Part shown: piece after piece, positions 24,177 through 33,586 of the stretch
Layout of the letters: each line of letters starts with the position of its first letter
Position numbering within the stretch: position 1 is the first letter of the stretch
DNA from: Paenibacillus auburnensis
GTDB taxonomy: Bacteria > Bacillota > Bacilli > Paenibacillales > Paenibacillaceae
Length of the DNA: 64,000 nt
Reading direction: 5' to 3'
NCBI RefSeq assembly: GCF_927798115.1
Contig: NZ_CAKMMG010000001.1
Span: 1,054,001 to 1,118,000 of the forward strand
Made by a program: the position numbers and the translations under genes
Notes under the pieces: model-generated
What the model was told of the DNA's origin: nothing
What the model saw: only the letters and a program-made list of their open reading frames with translations
Databases searched by the model: none

Positions 24177-25934
24177 ATGCTTTTGGAAGCTATGTACCAT
24201 GTACCCCGTGACAAGTGGGCTTACGCCTACGATACAAAAACTATACATCTGCGTGTACGCACCAAAAGGGACGATGTGGACTGTGTTACAGCCCTCACCG
24301 GAGACAAGTATGACTGGGAACATACCTTTTATGAAATTATGATGGAAAAGGCCGCATCCGACGATAAGTTTGACTACTGGGAATGCGCGGTCCGGCCTAA
24401 ATATAAACGTCTCAGCTACACTTTCCGTGTCAGCAAAGGCCCGGAGGATGTATATCTCCTTGACAATGGCATCCGCACGGAGTGTCCTCAGCCGCCAAAT
24501 CACTTCTACGAGTTTCCCTACATACACCAAATCGACCTGTTTCAGGTGCCCAAGTGGGCCAAGGATGCGGTGTTTTATCAGATTATGACCGAGCGCTTCG
24601 CCAACGGCGATCCCGGGAATGATCCGGAAGGAACCGAGGCTTGGGGCGGAACGCCGAAGCTGGATAATTTTTTTGGCGGAGATCTGCAGGGTGTACTGCA
24701 TCATCTAGATGATCTGCAGGAGCTTGGCATCAACGCCGTTTATTTCACACCGCTGTTCGTCTCCCCTTCCAACCATAAATATGACATTGTGGACTATAAA
24801 AAAGTGGACCCCCACTTCGGGGATAATGAGCTCCTGAAGCGCGTCGTTGAGGAATGCCACAGACGGGGTATCCGGGTGATGCTCGACGCCGTATTCAACC
24901 ACTGCAGTGACAAGTTCCCTCCATTTCAGGACGTGCTGGAGAAGGGCGAATATTCTGTTTACAAAGACTGGTTCCATATAAACTCCTTTCCTGCTGAGGT
25001 TGTCGACGGTATTCCTACCTATGACACTTTCGGCTTTTTTGGCAATATGCCGAAGTTCAACACCGCCAACCATGAGGTCAAAACCTATCTGCTTGAGGTG
25101 GCCGAATATTGGATCAAGGAGATCAAGGTCGACGGCTGGCGGCTGGATGTCGCTAATGAGGTCGATCACCATTTCTGGCGCGACTTCCGCAAGGTTGTCA
25201 AGGCCGCGAACCCGGACGCTTATATCGTCGGCGAGGTGTGGAGTGATTCCCTGACCTGGCTGCTCGGTGACCAGTTCGATTCGGTCATGAACTATCCATT
25301 CTCCGGCACGGTGCTGGAATTCTTCAACGGGGGCATGGACGGGATTACCTTCGGACACCGGATCGGCAGCTTACTGATGCGCTATCCGCAGCAGACAAAC
25401 GAGGTTGTCTTTAATCTGCTGGGCAGTCATGACACCCCGCGTCTTCTGACGGTTGTCGGGGAGGATAAACGCAGGCTGAAGCTCGCCGTCGTCTTCCTGT
25501 TCACCTTTATGGGGACACCCTGCATTTATTATGGCGATGAGATCGGGCTCACGGGCAATGAGGACCCCGACTGCCGCAAATGTATGGAATGGGATGAGGA
25601 GAAGCAGGACCGGGAGCTGTATGATTTCTACCGCATGATGATCGCCCTGCGTAAGGAAAACAAGGCGCTGCGCGAAGGCCGCTTCCGCATCCTCCTGGCC
25701 TGCGAGAATGATCCGTGCATCGTCTATGAGCGGGCGGATGAAATTATCCATTTCACGGTCTGGATGAACAATTCCCCCGTCCCCCGCACACTCAGCCACC
25801 CGATGGAGACCGACGACTGGCTTGATGCGCTGACCGGTGACCCGGTAGCTCCCGTAGATGGAATGATGAATATCTCGCTTGATCCGTATGGCTACCGGAT
25901 TCTGTACCGTAATCTGGAGCAGCCTTCGATTTAA
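24177..25934 (+). CDS. Cyclomaltodextrinase / neopullulanase / maltogenic amylase (GH13_20)
   Basis: 585 residues, intracellular (no signal peptide). N-terminal CBM34-like beta domain (1-120), catalytic TIM barrel from about 130 (AVFYQIMTERFANGD), C-terminal beta domain. Catalytic Asp324 (GWRLDVANE), Glu353 (VGEVW) and Asp419 (GSHDTPR); region I is DAVFNH (237-242). Hydrolyses cyclodextrins, maltodextrins or pullulan to maltose/panose in the cytoplasm. ATG start with AGGAGG seven nt upstream, provided by the last copy of the leader repeat. The transcript ends at the hairpin at 25957. Confidence 0.93.
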   Translation: MLLEAMYHVPRDKWAYAYDTKTIHLRVRTKRDDVDCVTALTGDKYDWEHTFYEIMMEKAASDDKFDYWECAVRPKYKRLSYTFRVSKGPEDVYLLDNGIRTECPQPPNHFYEFPYIHQIDLFQVPKWAKDAVFYQIMTERFANGDPGNDPEGTEAWGGTPKLDNFFGGDLQGVLHHLDDLQELGINAVYFTPLFVSPSNHKYDIVDYKKVDPHFGDNELLKRVVEECHRRGIRVMLDAVFNHCSDKFPPFQDVLEKGEYSVYKDWFHINSFPAEVVDGIPTYDTFGFFGNMPKFNTANHEVKTYLLEVAEYWIKEIKVDGWRLDVANEVDHHFWRDFRKVVKAANPDAYIVGEVWSDSLTWLLGDQFDSVMNYPFSGTVLEFFNGGMDGITFGHRIGSLLMRYPQQTNEVVFNLLGSHDTPRLLTVVGEDKRRLKLAVVFLFTFMGTPCIYYGDEIGLTGNEDPDCRKCMEWDEEKQDRELYDFYRMMIALRKENKALREGRFRILLACENDPCIVYERADEIIHFTVWMNNSPVPRTLSHPMETDDWLDALTGDPVAPVDGMMNISLDPYGYRILYRNLEQPSI

Positions 25935-25951
25935 AACTGTTACCTTCAATA

Positions 25952-26009
25952 CAAAAAAAAACCAAAGGCAGCCTTGAACTGAATACAGTTCTAGACTGTC
26001 TTTGGTTTT
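25952..26009. terminator. Bidirectional terminator after the amylase gene
   Basis: AAAACCAAAG (from 25957) pairs with CTTTGGTTTT (26000-26009), with inner CAG/CTG and GAACT/AGTTC pairs. A- and T-runs on both sides let it serve the minus-strand GNAT gene as well. Confidence 0.85.
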
Positions 26010-26063
26010 GTCTGGCTCACGTTGCCCCTCATTATTTTAACTCATATGGATTAATACTGCCCG

Positions 26064-26474
26064 TTAGTTCAAGTTTTTGGTAAGAAGTATTTCCAATGGT
26101 TGTGTATCAAGTATTAAGCATCCTGCATCTTTGTAGCCTAATTTTCTATAAAAATGTTGGGCTCCTTCATCAGCCTGAGTGGATGTCATAATCAGATTGT
26201 AGCCCTTTTGTTTCATTTGTTCTTCCCAGAAGAGGACAACTTGCTTGCCTGCCCCCTTATCTCGATATTGTTCATCGACCCAAATCATGTTCATGAATGG
26301 GGTGTTGTCCCAAAAGTACCCATACCTCATCCATCCGATATTACTATCATCCTGATTTCGCAGAATGTATATTTCATTTCCCTTTATTTTTGGCAGTATT
26401 AAGCTCTCAGAAATATGATGGTCATGGTTTCGTATGTATTCATAGTCTGACTCCGTTGCAAAGGCGATCCTCAA
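26064..26474 (-). CDS. GNAT family N-acetyltransferase
   Basis: 136 residues. GNAT fold with MIWVDEQYRDKGAGKQVVLF (acetyl-CoA loop YRDKGAGK), then TSTQADEGAQHFYRKLGYKDAG, the common C-terminal motif. Start TTG at 26472-26474 is chosen because AAAGGAGG lies seven nt upstream; the frame extends 14 codons further without a site. Substrate unknown. Stand-alone. The gap 26517-26755 that follows upstream contains no gene I can support. Confidence 0.88.
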   Translation of the reverse strand: MRIAFATESDYEYIRNHDHHISESLILPKIKGNEIYILRNQDDSNIGWMRYGYFWDNTPFMNMIWVDEQYRDKGAGKQVVLFWEEQMKQKGYNLIMTSTQADEGAQHFYRKLGYKDAGCLILDTQPLEILLTKNLN

Positions 26475-26755
26475 CTTAATTCCTCCTTTATGCCGCATTA
26501 AAAAATCTAATGACATTCTAACAGAACATTAATAAGCACCGACAATAAATAACATCTTTAATTAAACTCTACTGCCCGTTAGCTTAACGAGAGCATGCAA
26601 TCCATAACTTTATTTTTATGGGCTTGTGCCTTGTTATTCAGACTCATACTAGATCTCTCGAACGGCCGTACATAATAATTGCATTTGTCCTCTTCATGCA
26701 TTACACTCTTTATATTGACAAATTTGCAGGTCTATAAAAGGAGGTCCACGCGCCT

Positions 26756-27337
26756 ATGTGCCCCCGTACTAAAGAACAAAATGAGCTCATACGGTTGCAG
26801 CGCCGAGAACAGATCCTGGACTTCGCCGCGCGTGCCTACTTCCGCACCGGCGGCAGCTTTGATATTCGGGACGTCGCCCGCGAGGCCGAGCTCGGTTACG
26901 GCACGGTATACCATTATTACCCGAACCGGCATTTACTAATAGAAGAGGTGTTGGCCAGCGGCTTTGAAAGATGCGAGCAGGCCCTGGCAGAATGGTCTAA
27001 CCTCAGCCGCAGCACCTCGGATAACAGGCAGCTATTGACGTATTGCAAGATGCTGCTCCGGCTGTGGCAGTCGGATGCCCGCGCATATCTCGTCTACAAA
27101 ATGGCGACGGAACATTATTCAGGCTTGCCTGAGAAGGATCAGCATCCCGCCCGGAGACGATTCCTGGAACGGCTGTACCTTCCGCTCAAATCGATCGCGC
27201 AGAGCGAAGACGACAGTATCGATTATATGCTTGCCGTGCTGGTTGGCTGTTGCAGTGTGCACTACTATGCAGGCACTTCCGAGCTGGACGTCGACCGAAT
27301 TGCCCAGCTTGCGATGCAAGCTATTACGAAGGAGTAA
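26756..27337 (+). CDS. TetR family transcriptional regulator
   Basis: 193 residues. N-terminal TetR helix-turn-helix (REQILDFAARAYFRTGGSF ... VAREAELGYGTVYHYYPNRHLL, about 17-62), then a variable helical ligand domain. Probably represses its own operon. Start ATG with AGGAGG about 11 nt upstream. Its stop overlaps the start of the methionine aminopeptidase gene (TAATG), so the two are one transcription and translation unit. GC-rich codons compared with the AT-rich flanks. Ligand unknown. Confidence 0.88.
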   Translation: MCPRTKEQNELIRLQRREQILDFAARAYFRTGGSFDIRDVAREAELGYGTVYHYYPNRHLLIEEVLASGFERCEQALAEWSNLSRSTSDNRQLLTYCKMLLRLWQSDARAYLVYKMATEHYSGLPEKDQHPARRRFLERLYLPLKSIAQSEDDSIDYMLAVLVGCCSVHYYAGTSELDVDRIAQLAMQAITKE

Positions 27338-28095
27338 TGATAACAAACATGGTCATCTTAAAAAGCAAACATGAAATCGAAGGCATCCGCAAAGCATGCC
27401 AGGTGGTGGCCGAATGCCATCGTACGATCGCCCCGCTCATCAAACCGGGTATTACGACGAACGAGATAGAGCGCATATTCGAGGACATTATTTTGAAGCA
27501 CGGCGCCAAGCCATACACGAAGGGCTACAAGGGCTATCCATATGCGACCTGTGCCTCAGTCAACGACGTGATCGCTCATGGCTTCCCTACAGATAGGCCC
27601 CTTGAGGAAGGCGATATTGTGACGATCGACACGGTCGCAGAGCTCGACGGCTGGCTCGGCGATTCAGCCTGGAGCTATGCGGTTGGCAAGATCTCTCCGG
27701 CCGCTGAGAAGCTGATGCGCGTCACCAAGGAATGCCTTGACCTCAGCATCGAACAGGCCCGGCCCGGCAATCGGCTCGGTGACGTGACGAGCACAATCCA
27801 GCGGCATGCCGAATCGAACGGCTTCGGCGTTGTGCGTGACCTTCTCGCCCATGGCATCGGCCGGGACCTGCACGAGGCGCCTACGTATATGCATGTCGGC
27901 AAGCCCGGCAATGGCCTCCGCATCAAGGAAGGCATGGTGTTCACGATCGAGCCCATGATCACCGAAGGCACCTACTACATGTCAATCGATCAGGACGGCT
28001 GGACCGCCCGTACACTGGACCACAAGCTCGCCGCCCAATATGAGCATACAATCGCCATCACTGCTGAAGGTCCACAAATCCTGACCGCGCAATAA
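27337..28095 (+). CDS. Type I methionine aminopeptidase (additional MapB/YflG-like copy)
   Basis: 252 residues. Pita-bread metalloprotease removing N-terminal Met. The five metal ligands are all recognisable: Asp in TIDTVAEL, Asp in GDSAWSYAVG, His in LAHGIGRDLHEAP, Glu in FTIEPM, and Glu in YEHTIAI. Start at ATG 27337 shares its A with the TetR stop; an in-frame ATG at 27349 is the alternative. The housekeeping map gene normally sits in the ribosomal protein cluster, so this is likely a second copy. Pairing with TetR suggests inducible expression, perhaps as a target-replacement function, which is speculation. Confidence 0.9.
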   Translation: MITNMVILKSKHEIEGIRKACQVVAECHRTIAPLIKPGITTNEIERIFEDIILKHGAKPYTKGYKGYPYATCASVNDVIAHGFPTDRPLEEGDIVTIDTVAELDGWLGDSAWSYAVGKISPAAEKLMRVTKECLDLSIEQARPGNRLGDVTSTIQRHAESNGFGVVRDLLAHGIGRDLHEAPTYMHVGKPGNGLRIKEGMVFTIEPMITEGTYYMSIDQDGWTARTLDHKLAAQYEHTIAITAEGPQILTAQ

Positions 28096-28099
28096 AATA

Positions 28100-28138
28100 A
28101 AAAGAGGCCGGCCAGCGAAATGGCCGACCTCTTTTTTA
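28100..28138 (+). terminator. Terminator of the tetR-map operon
   Basis: AAAGAGG-C-CGGCCA pairs with TGGCCG-A-CCTCTTT around a GCGAAA loop, followed by T. Confidence 0.9.
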
Positions 28139-28175
28139 TGGGTTACGCCAGGATACACCCAGCCATCCTGATAGG

Positions 28176-28538
28176 TTAGGTTGTAAGATCATCAATCGCC
28201 TGGACAGCTAGTTTCAAAGCTTTTATTCTTCGCTCCAGCAGTGTTCTTTGCGGACTACCCGTCTTTGACTTTGCATAACTGTTTTGAATGGATGGAAATA
28301 ACCCTATAATCACCTGACGGGCTTCTGCTAAATCTTCCTGTATGTAATTAAGTGGCTCTTGATTCCAGACGTGTTCAAGCATGGCTAAACCGATGGAAAC
28401 AGCTTTAAGCCGCTTCTTTACAAGGGTTGTATTGGCGCCATTTTGAGTCATCTGGGACAAAGCATTTTCCAGTTTACGGATTGTCGATTCTAAGGATTTA
28501 ATGGATTCCAATTGATCAGCTTGTGATACATTTTCCAT
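28176..28538 (-). CDS. Hypothetical helical protein, 120 aa
   Basis: Not recognised. Start ATG at 28536-28538 has GAAAGGAC upstream; the frame continues upstream through the glgA terminator hairpin and so is not used there. The protein is charged and probably all alpha-helical: two similar segments, LESTIRKLENALSQM...LVKKRLKAVSIGLAMLEHVW and later LLERRIKALKLAVQAIDDL, look like an internal repeat (K/R-R-L/I-K-A-hydrophobic). No signal peptide or membrane segment. Single gene lying just past glgA. Confidence 0.65.
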   Translation of the reverse strand: MENVSQADQLESIKSLESTIRKLENALSQMTQNGANTTLVKKRLKAVSIGLAMLEHVWNQEPLNYIQEDLAEARQVIIGLFPSIQNSYAKSKTGSPQRTLLERRIKALKLAVQAIDDLTT

Positions 28539-28574
28539 GCGGGTACTGTCCTTTCTTTTGATTCTGCTGATTTG

Positions 28575-28619
28575 CAAAAAAGAACACACTGCTAAGATTT
28601 GATCCTGGCGGTGTGTTCT
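28575..28619 (-). terminator. Terminator after glgA
   Basis: AGAACACAC and GTGTGTTCT arms with a partly paired 21-nt interior and six T on the minus strand. Confidence 0.8.
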
Positions 28620-28655
28620 TCTGCTTTTGAGGTGTGAACGTTTTTTTATTATAAG

Positions 28656-30080
28656 CTATTCCGTGATGCTATCATAGATGTCGATGTACTGCTGTGCGGA
28701 AACACTCCAGCTGTAGTCACCGGCGAAGGCGTTTTTCGTAACCTTTTTCCAGTGCTCCGGTTTGTGGTAGTAGGATACCGCCCGGCGCAGGGTAAACATC
28801 ATATCGTGGGCATTGTAATCCTTAAAGGTGAAGCCGTTGCCCTCGCCAGTCTCCTCGTTATAGGCATGAACCGTGTCGTTGAGCCCGCCGGTTTCGCGCA
28901 CGACCGGAATACTTCCATACCGCAGGGCCAGCAGCTGGCTGATGCCGCAAGGCTCAAACTTGGATGGCATCAGGAAAATGTCGCTTGCCGCGTAGATTTT
29001 ACGGGATAACGCGTCATTGAACAAAATCTGGGAAGAAAGCTTGGTCGGATAACGCCATGCCGCCTCACGGAACCAGCGCTCATAGGATTCGTCACCTGTA
29101 CCGAGCAGGACGAATTGGATATCGTCATAATACAGCAGCTCATCGAGTACCCGTGTCAGCAGATCCAGGCCTTTGGAATCGACCAGCCGTGTAACCATCG
29201 CAACCATCGGGATGTAGGGTGCCACCGGCAGACCCAGTTCCTGCTGCAGACCCAGCTTGTTCTCGGCTTTTTTAGCCAGATTTGAGCGATATTTCGTGAA
29301 GATTTTGCTGTCCGTATTCGGATTATAGCTCTTGGTATCAATGCCGTTTACGATTCCGCTCAGGCTGTCGGCGCGAGAATTCAGAAGCCCATCCAACCCG
29401 TAGCCGTAATATGCTGTACGGATCTCATCCGCATACGTCGGGCTGACCGTAGTGACATGATCGCTGTGGACGATTCCGCCCTTCATGTAATTCACGTTGC
29501 CGTAATACTCTACGCTGGTAAAATAACTGCTGTCCAGACCGAGCAGCTCACCCAGCACCGAATACGGGAAAACGCCCTGATACAGCAGATTGTGAATGGT
29601 GAATACCGTGCGCATGTTGCTGTAGAAAGGAATATGGCGGTAGTGCGCCTTTAGCAGCAGCGGAACAACGGCAGCATGCCAGTCATGGCAGTGCAGCACA
29701 TCAGGCTGGAAATTAATACTCGGCAGACACTCCAGCACCGCGCGGTTAAAGAAGGCAAACCGTTCACCATCATCCATATATCCGTAGATGCCGTCCCGGC
29801 CAAAATAATATTCATTATCCACGAAATAAACAGGAATGCCTTCATAGACGATTTGTTCAATGCCGCAATATTGATTGCGCCAGCCGACAGGCACATCGAG
29901 TACAGCCACAGGCTCCATCTGCGAGCGGAATTGCTCGGGAATCCCTTTATATTTAGGCAAAATCACCCGTACATCCACCCCTGCACCCTTCAGCGCCTTG
30001 GGTAAAGCTCCAATGACATCGGCCAGACCTCCCGTTTTGATAAACGGATGGGCTTCGGCGGCGGCAAATAAAACTTTCAT
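28656..30080 (-). CDS. glgA: Glycogen synthase (ADP-glucose), GT5
   Basis: 474 residues. GT-B glycosyltransferase extending alpha-1,4-glucan from ADP-glucose. ADP-glucose-binding K15TGGL near the N-terminus, HCHDWH in the middle, the VTTVSPTYADEI stretch, and the C-terminal FEPCGISQLLALRYGSIPVVRETGGL motif. Start ATG directly behind AAGGGGG. Second gene of glgB-glgA; 30 nt separate it from glgB. glgD and glgP are absent from the window. Confidence 0.97.
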   Translation of the reverse strand: MKVLFAAAEAHPFIKTGGLADVIGALPKALKGAGVDVRVILPKYKGIPEQFRSQMEPVAVLDVPVGWRNQYCGIEQIVYEGIPVYFVDNEYYFGRDGIYGYMDDGERFAFFNRAVLECLPSINFQPDVLHCHDWHAAVVPLLLKAHYRHIPFYSNMRTVFTIHNLLYQGVFPYSVLGELLGLDSSYFTSVEYYGNVNYMKGGIVHSDHVTTVSPTYADEIRTAYYGYGLDGLLNSRADSLSGIVNGIDTKSYNPNTDSKIFTKYRSNLAKKAENKLGLQQELGLPVAPYIPMVAMVTRLVDSKGLDLLTRVLDELLYYDDIQFVLLGTGDESYERWFREAAWRYPTKLSSQILFNDALSRKIYAASDIFLMPSKFEPCGISQLLALRYGSIPVVRETGGLNDTVHAYNEETGEGNGFTFKDYNAHDMMFTLRRAVSYYHKPEHWKKVTKNAFAGDYSWSVSAQQYIDIYDSITE

Positions 30081-30110
30081 TCCAATTTCCCCCTTAGTTG
30101 TACGAATTCT

Positions 30111-32039
30111 CTATACCAAACCTGCTTTGGACTTGCGTCCCGCCTTTTTCAGTACCAGAAAACTAAGCGGCGGAAGTGTCAGCTCCAGGCTGTTCAGCTG
30201 GTTATGCCATTCTTTCTTGCTGCTCTTCATCGGTTCATTGTGAATCCCGGAACCCCCAAACTCGATATTCTCCGAGCTGAATAGTTCTTCATACGTACCC
30301 GGCCGCGGGACGCCGATCCGGTAATCACGCCGTTCCACCGGCTGAAAATTAATAATGATCAGCAGGGTGTCTACAGGCTTCTTGCCTCTGCGGATATAGG
30401 AAACCACGCTTTGGCCATTATCGTCTGCATCAATCCACTGATAGCCCTCCATATCATGATCCAGCTCCCACAGTGCCTTCTCTGTCACGTAGAGTTTGTT
30501 AAGTGCAGCGGTAAAAGCAAGCATCCGGCGGTGGCTTTCGTAATCCAGCAGCAGCCAGTCGAGCTGCTCCTGATCCTTCCACTCGATAAACTGTCCAAAC
30601 TCACCACCCATAAACAGCAGTTTCTTGCCGGGATGGGAGATGTGATAACCCAGCAGCACGCGCAGTCCGGCAAACTTTTGCTCGTAGGATCCGGGCATCT
30701 TGTCTAACAGTGATTTCTTGCCGTGTACGACTTCATCATGAGACAGCGGCAGAGCATAGTTCTCGGAATAGGCGTAGCAGATGGGAAAGGTCAACAAATT
30801 ATGATGATAGGGCCGGGCCCCGAAATCATGTTCTATGTAACCCAGTGTGTCATTCATCCAGCCCATATTCCATTTGTAATTAAATCCCAGGCCGCCTTCA
30901 TGTGCAGGCGCAGTAACGCCCGGCCAGGCGCTGGACTCTTCAGCCATCATCAGCGCTTTTGGATAATAATGAAAAATGGTCTTGTTCAGCTGCTGAATGA
31001 AACTGATCGCCTCCAGATTTTCCAGTCCCCCGTTCCGGTTGCGCCGGTATTGGTGTTCCTGCTTCTCAAAATCGAGACGGAGCATGCTTGTCACCGCATC
31101 TACACGCATTCCGTCAATATGATAAACATCGAACCAGAACAGTGCATTTGAGATCAGGAAAGAGACAATCTCCGGCTTGCTGAAATCAAAGGAAAGGGTC
31201 CCCCAGCCCGGCTTCTCGGCCAGCATAGGATCGGCATATTCATACAGCGGAGTTCCGTCAAACATTCTGAGGCCATGTGCATCTTTGGCAAAATGCGCCG
31301 GAACCCAGTCCAGAATAACACCGATGCCGGCCTGGTGAAGATGATCAATCAGGTACATCAGCTCCTGTGGCTCTCCATAACGGCTGGTTGCAGCGAAATA
31401 TCCCGTTCCCTGGTACCCCCATGATAAATCATAAGGATGTTCGGCGAGCGGCATAAATTCCACATGGGTATAATTCATCTCCACCAGATAGGGGATCAGC
31501 AGATCGCTCATCTCACGGTAGGTATAGAATTCACCGTCTTCCTTCTGCTTCCAGGTGCCGAAATGCATCTCATAAATGTTCATCGGCCCGTTGTATGGTG
31601 CTTTGTTCTTCCGCTTCCACTGATTGTCGCCCCAGCTATAGCCGCTGATATCCGCAACAACCGAAGCCGTGGCCGGCCGCACCTCTGCCTTAAACGCGTA
31701 AGGATCTGCCTTCAAAAAGCTTGCACCGTCAGCCGATACAATCCTGTATTTGTAAAAAGTTCCCGGCTCTATGCCCGGAAAAAAACGACTCCAAAATCCT
31801 GAATCGGGTATCTTATATAACGAGTCCACGTCCTGCGTTCCATCCCAGCCGTTATGATTACCAGCCAGTCCTACATATGTCGCATGAGGAGCCCACACGG
31901 TAAAGCGTACGCCCGTCATTCCTTCTTCAGCGGCAATGTGCGCGCCCAGCATCGTATAGCTGCGATAATTCGTGCCCTCATGGAACAGGTAAATATCATC
32001 AGATGACGGGAGGTTTACTGTCTTAAATATGTCAGGCAA
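30111..32039 (-). CDS. glgB: 1,4-alpha-glucan branching enzyme, GH13
   Basis: 642 residues. Introduces alpha-1,6 branches into glycogen. N-terminal CBM48 (VWAPHATYVGLAGNHNGWDG), then the barrel with MRVDAVTSML (nucleophile Asp), LMMAEESS (acid/base Glu) and LPLSHDEVVHGKKSL. TTG start at 32037-32039 is preferred: AAAGGTGGTGAT just upstream is close to the full anti-SD match, while the ATG ten codons earlier has none. Divergent from glgC, sharing a roughly 220-bp control region. Confidence 0.96.
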   Translation of the reverse strand: MPDIFKTVNLPSSDDIYLFHEGTNYRSYTMLGAHIAAEEGMTGVRFTVWAPHATYVGLAGNHNGWDGTQDVDSLYKIPDSGFWSRFFPGIEPGTFYKYRIVSADGASFLKADPYAFKAEVRPATASVVADISGYSWGDNQWKRKNKAPYNGPMNIYEMHFGTWKQKEDGEFYTYREMSDLLIPYLVEMNYTHVEFMPLAEHPYDLSWGYQGTGYFAATSRYGEPQELMYLIDHLHQAGIGVILDWVPAHFAKDAHGLRMFDGTPLYEYADPMLAEKPGWGTLSFDFSKPEIVSFLISNALFWFDVYHIDGMRVDAVTSMLRLDFEKQEHQYRRNRNGGLENLEAISFIQQLNKTIFHYYPKALMMAEESSAWPGVTAPAHEGGLGFNYKWNMGWMNDTLGYIEHDFGARPYHHNLLTFPICYAYSENYALPLSHDEVVHGKKSLLDKMPGSYEQKFAGLRVLLGYHISHPGKKLLFMGGEFGQFIEWKDQEQLDWLLLDYESHRRMLAFTAALNKLYVTEKALWELDHDMEGYQWIDADDNGQSVVSYIRRGKKPVDTLLIIINFQPVERRDYRIGVPRPGTYEELFSSENIEFGGSGIHNEPMKSSKKEWHNQLNSLELTLPPLSFLVLKKAGRKSKAGLV

Positions 32040-32197
32040 ATCATCACCACCTTTTTGTATAGGATGCACCTATAACATTACCCGAATGTTGGGCGTTTGA
32101 AAATGATTTATAAGGCAAAAACAGGGTTTCTCTGAATAAAGAAAATTATTCTGTAATTTTTCCTGCTGTATAGCAATATATTTCACCTATGTCGTTT

Positions 32198-32228
32198 CAA
32201 GCGCTTGTAGTGAGTTTATATTACAAGC
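32198..32228. promoter_or_regulatory. cre-like palindrome and inverted repeat between glgB and glgC
   Basis: CAAGCGCTTG (32198-32207) is a perfect palindrome with the AAGCGCTT core of CcpA cre sites, although outer positions deviate from the consensus. Its right half also pairs with TACAAGC (32222-32228), making GCTTGTA...TACAAGC. It lies about 30 bp before glgC, so it could act as a roadblock or as an RNA hairpin ahead of the ribosome binding site. Confidence 0.4.
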
Positions 32229-32256
32229 ATTGACAAAAAAATGGGAGGGATAACAA

Positions 32257-33483
32257 ATGAGTAAAAAAGAATGTGTCGCCATGCTGCTGGCAGGCGGGGA
32301 AGGCCGGAGATTGGCCCCCTTAACTTCCACTATGGCAAAACCCGCAGTCCCTTTCGGAGGACAGTATAGAATCATTGACTTTCCCCTCAGTAATTGCGTG
32401 AATTCCAAGATAGATACCGTTGGCGTACTGACACAGTACGAAGCGAACTCCTTGCATCAGCATATCGGGTCAGGTGAGCCATGGGGGCTTCATTCCAAAC
32501 CAGATCAGGGCGTAAAGCTGCTGCCTTCCGGAGTAGAAGGCCGTGACACTTATACGGGAACAGCAGATGCCATCTATAAGAACATTGAATTTATTGACAG
32601 CCATAATCCGGAACATGTGCTGATTCTTTCAGCTGATCATATTTACCATATGGATTATCGCAAAATGCTCGATTATCACATCGGCAAATCCGCTAAGGCA
32701 ACCATTTCAGTTATGGAAGTCCCATGGGATGAAGCCAGCCGCTTCGGGGTGATGAATGTTAACGAAGAACTCCAAATTTCCGAGTTTGCGGAAAAACCAA
32801 AAGTGCCGCAAAGTAATCTTGCTTCGATGGGAATTTACTTGTTCGAGTGGTCCTACCTAAAGGATCATTTGCTGCGCGATGCCGCTAATCCGGCCTCCAG
32901 CCATGATTTCGGTAAAGACGTTATTCCGACGATGCTTGACGGCAATGATCAGTTGTTTGCTTACCGCTTCAAAGGATACTGGAGGGATGTAGGCACCGTA
33001 GACAGCCTCTGGGAAGCTCATATGGACCTTCTACAAGAGGATGAAAACAGCTTTAAGCTGGATAATGCACAGTGGCCAATGTACAGCCGGGCCCGCCGTA
33101 ACAAACCGGCGGCTGTTAAACCGCGCGTACAGATCAAAGCAGAGGATTGCTTAGTGAACGAATCTTGCCTGCTTGAAGGCAGCCTGCAGCGTTCCGTAAT
33201 CTTCGGGGGTGTAGAAATCGGCAAGCTTAGCCGGATTCATCACAGTATTGTAATGCCGAATGTCCGCATCGGGCGCGGCGTCCTGATTGAGAATGCGATC
33301 ATCGGCGAAGGTGCGGTCATTAAGGACGGAGCAGTCATCAAAGGAAGCAGCGACAATATCGTCGTTGTCGGCCCTAATGAGATTGTGGCCGCCAAACCCG
33401 TTATCCGTACACAGCCTTCCCGTCTGCTGCAAGAGGTCTATGAGAAGACCGGCAGACTCCGGGCTGAAGGGCTTCCTTCTTAA
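32257..33483 (+). CDS. glgC: Glucose-1-phosphate adenylyltransferase
   Basis: 408 residues. Makes ADP-glucose from ATP and glucose-1-phosphate, the committed step of glycogen synthesis. N-terminal nucleotidyltransferase domain ([22 protein letters not shown]-type [18 protein letters not shown]) and a C-terminal left-handed beta-helix with hexapeptides ([30 protein letters not shown]). Start ATG behind GGGAGGGAT. No GlgD partner follows; the gene is closed by a strong terminator. Divergent from glgB-glgA. Confidence 0.97.
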   Translation: MSKKECVAMLLAGGEGRRLAPLTSTMAKPAVPFGGQYRIIDFPLSNCVNSKIDTVGVLTQYEANSLHQHIGSGEPWGLHSKPDQGVKLLPSGVEGRDTYTGTADAIYKNIEFIDSHNPEHVLILSADHIYHMDYRKMLDYHIGKSAKATISVMEVPWDEASRFGVMNVNEELQISEFAEKPKVPQSNLASMGIYLFEWSYLKDHLLRDAANPASSHDFGKDVIPTMLDGNDQLFAYRFKGYWRDVGTVDSLWEAHMDLLQEDENSFKLDNAQWPMYSRARRNKPAAVKPRVQIKAEDCLVNESCLLEGSLQRSVIFGGVEIGKLSRIHHSIVMPNVRIGRGVLIENAIIGEGAVIKDGAVIKGSSDNIVVVGPNEIVAAKPVIRTQPSRLLQEVYEKTGRLRAEGLPS

Positions 33484-33512
33484 GCCTCTTCCCTCAGCAT
33501 AATCAAACAAAT

Positions 33513-33562
33513 AAAAGGGCTGAATTACCGGTCTTGCCGACCGGTAATTCAGCCCTTTTAGC
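33513..33562. terminator. Very strong bidirectional terminator
   Basis: A perfect 21-bp stem (33513-33533 with 33539-33559) around a five-base loop, with A- and T-runs outside. Serves glgC and the convergent histidine kinase operon. Confidence 0.93.
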
Positions 33563-33586
33563 TATATCTTAATCAGGAGCGGACGC

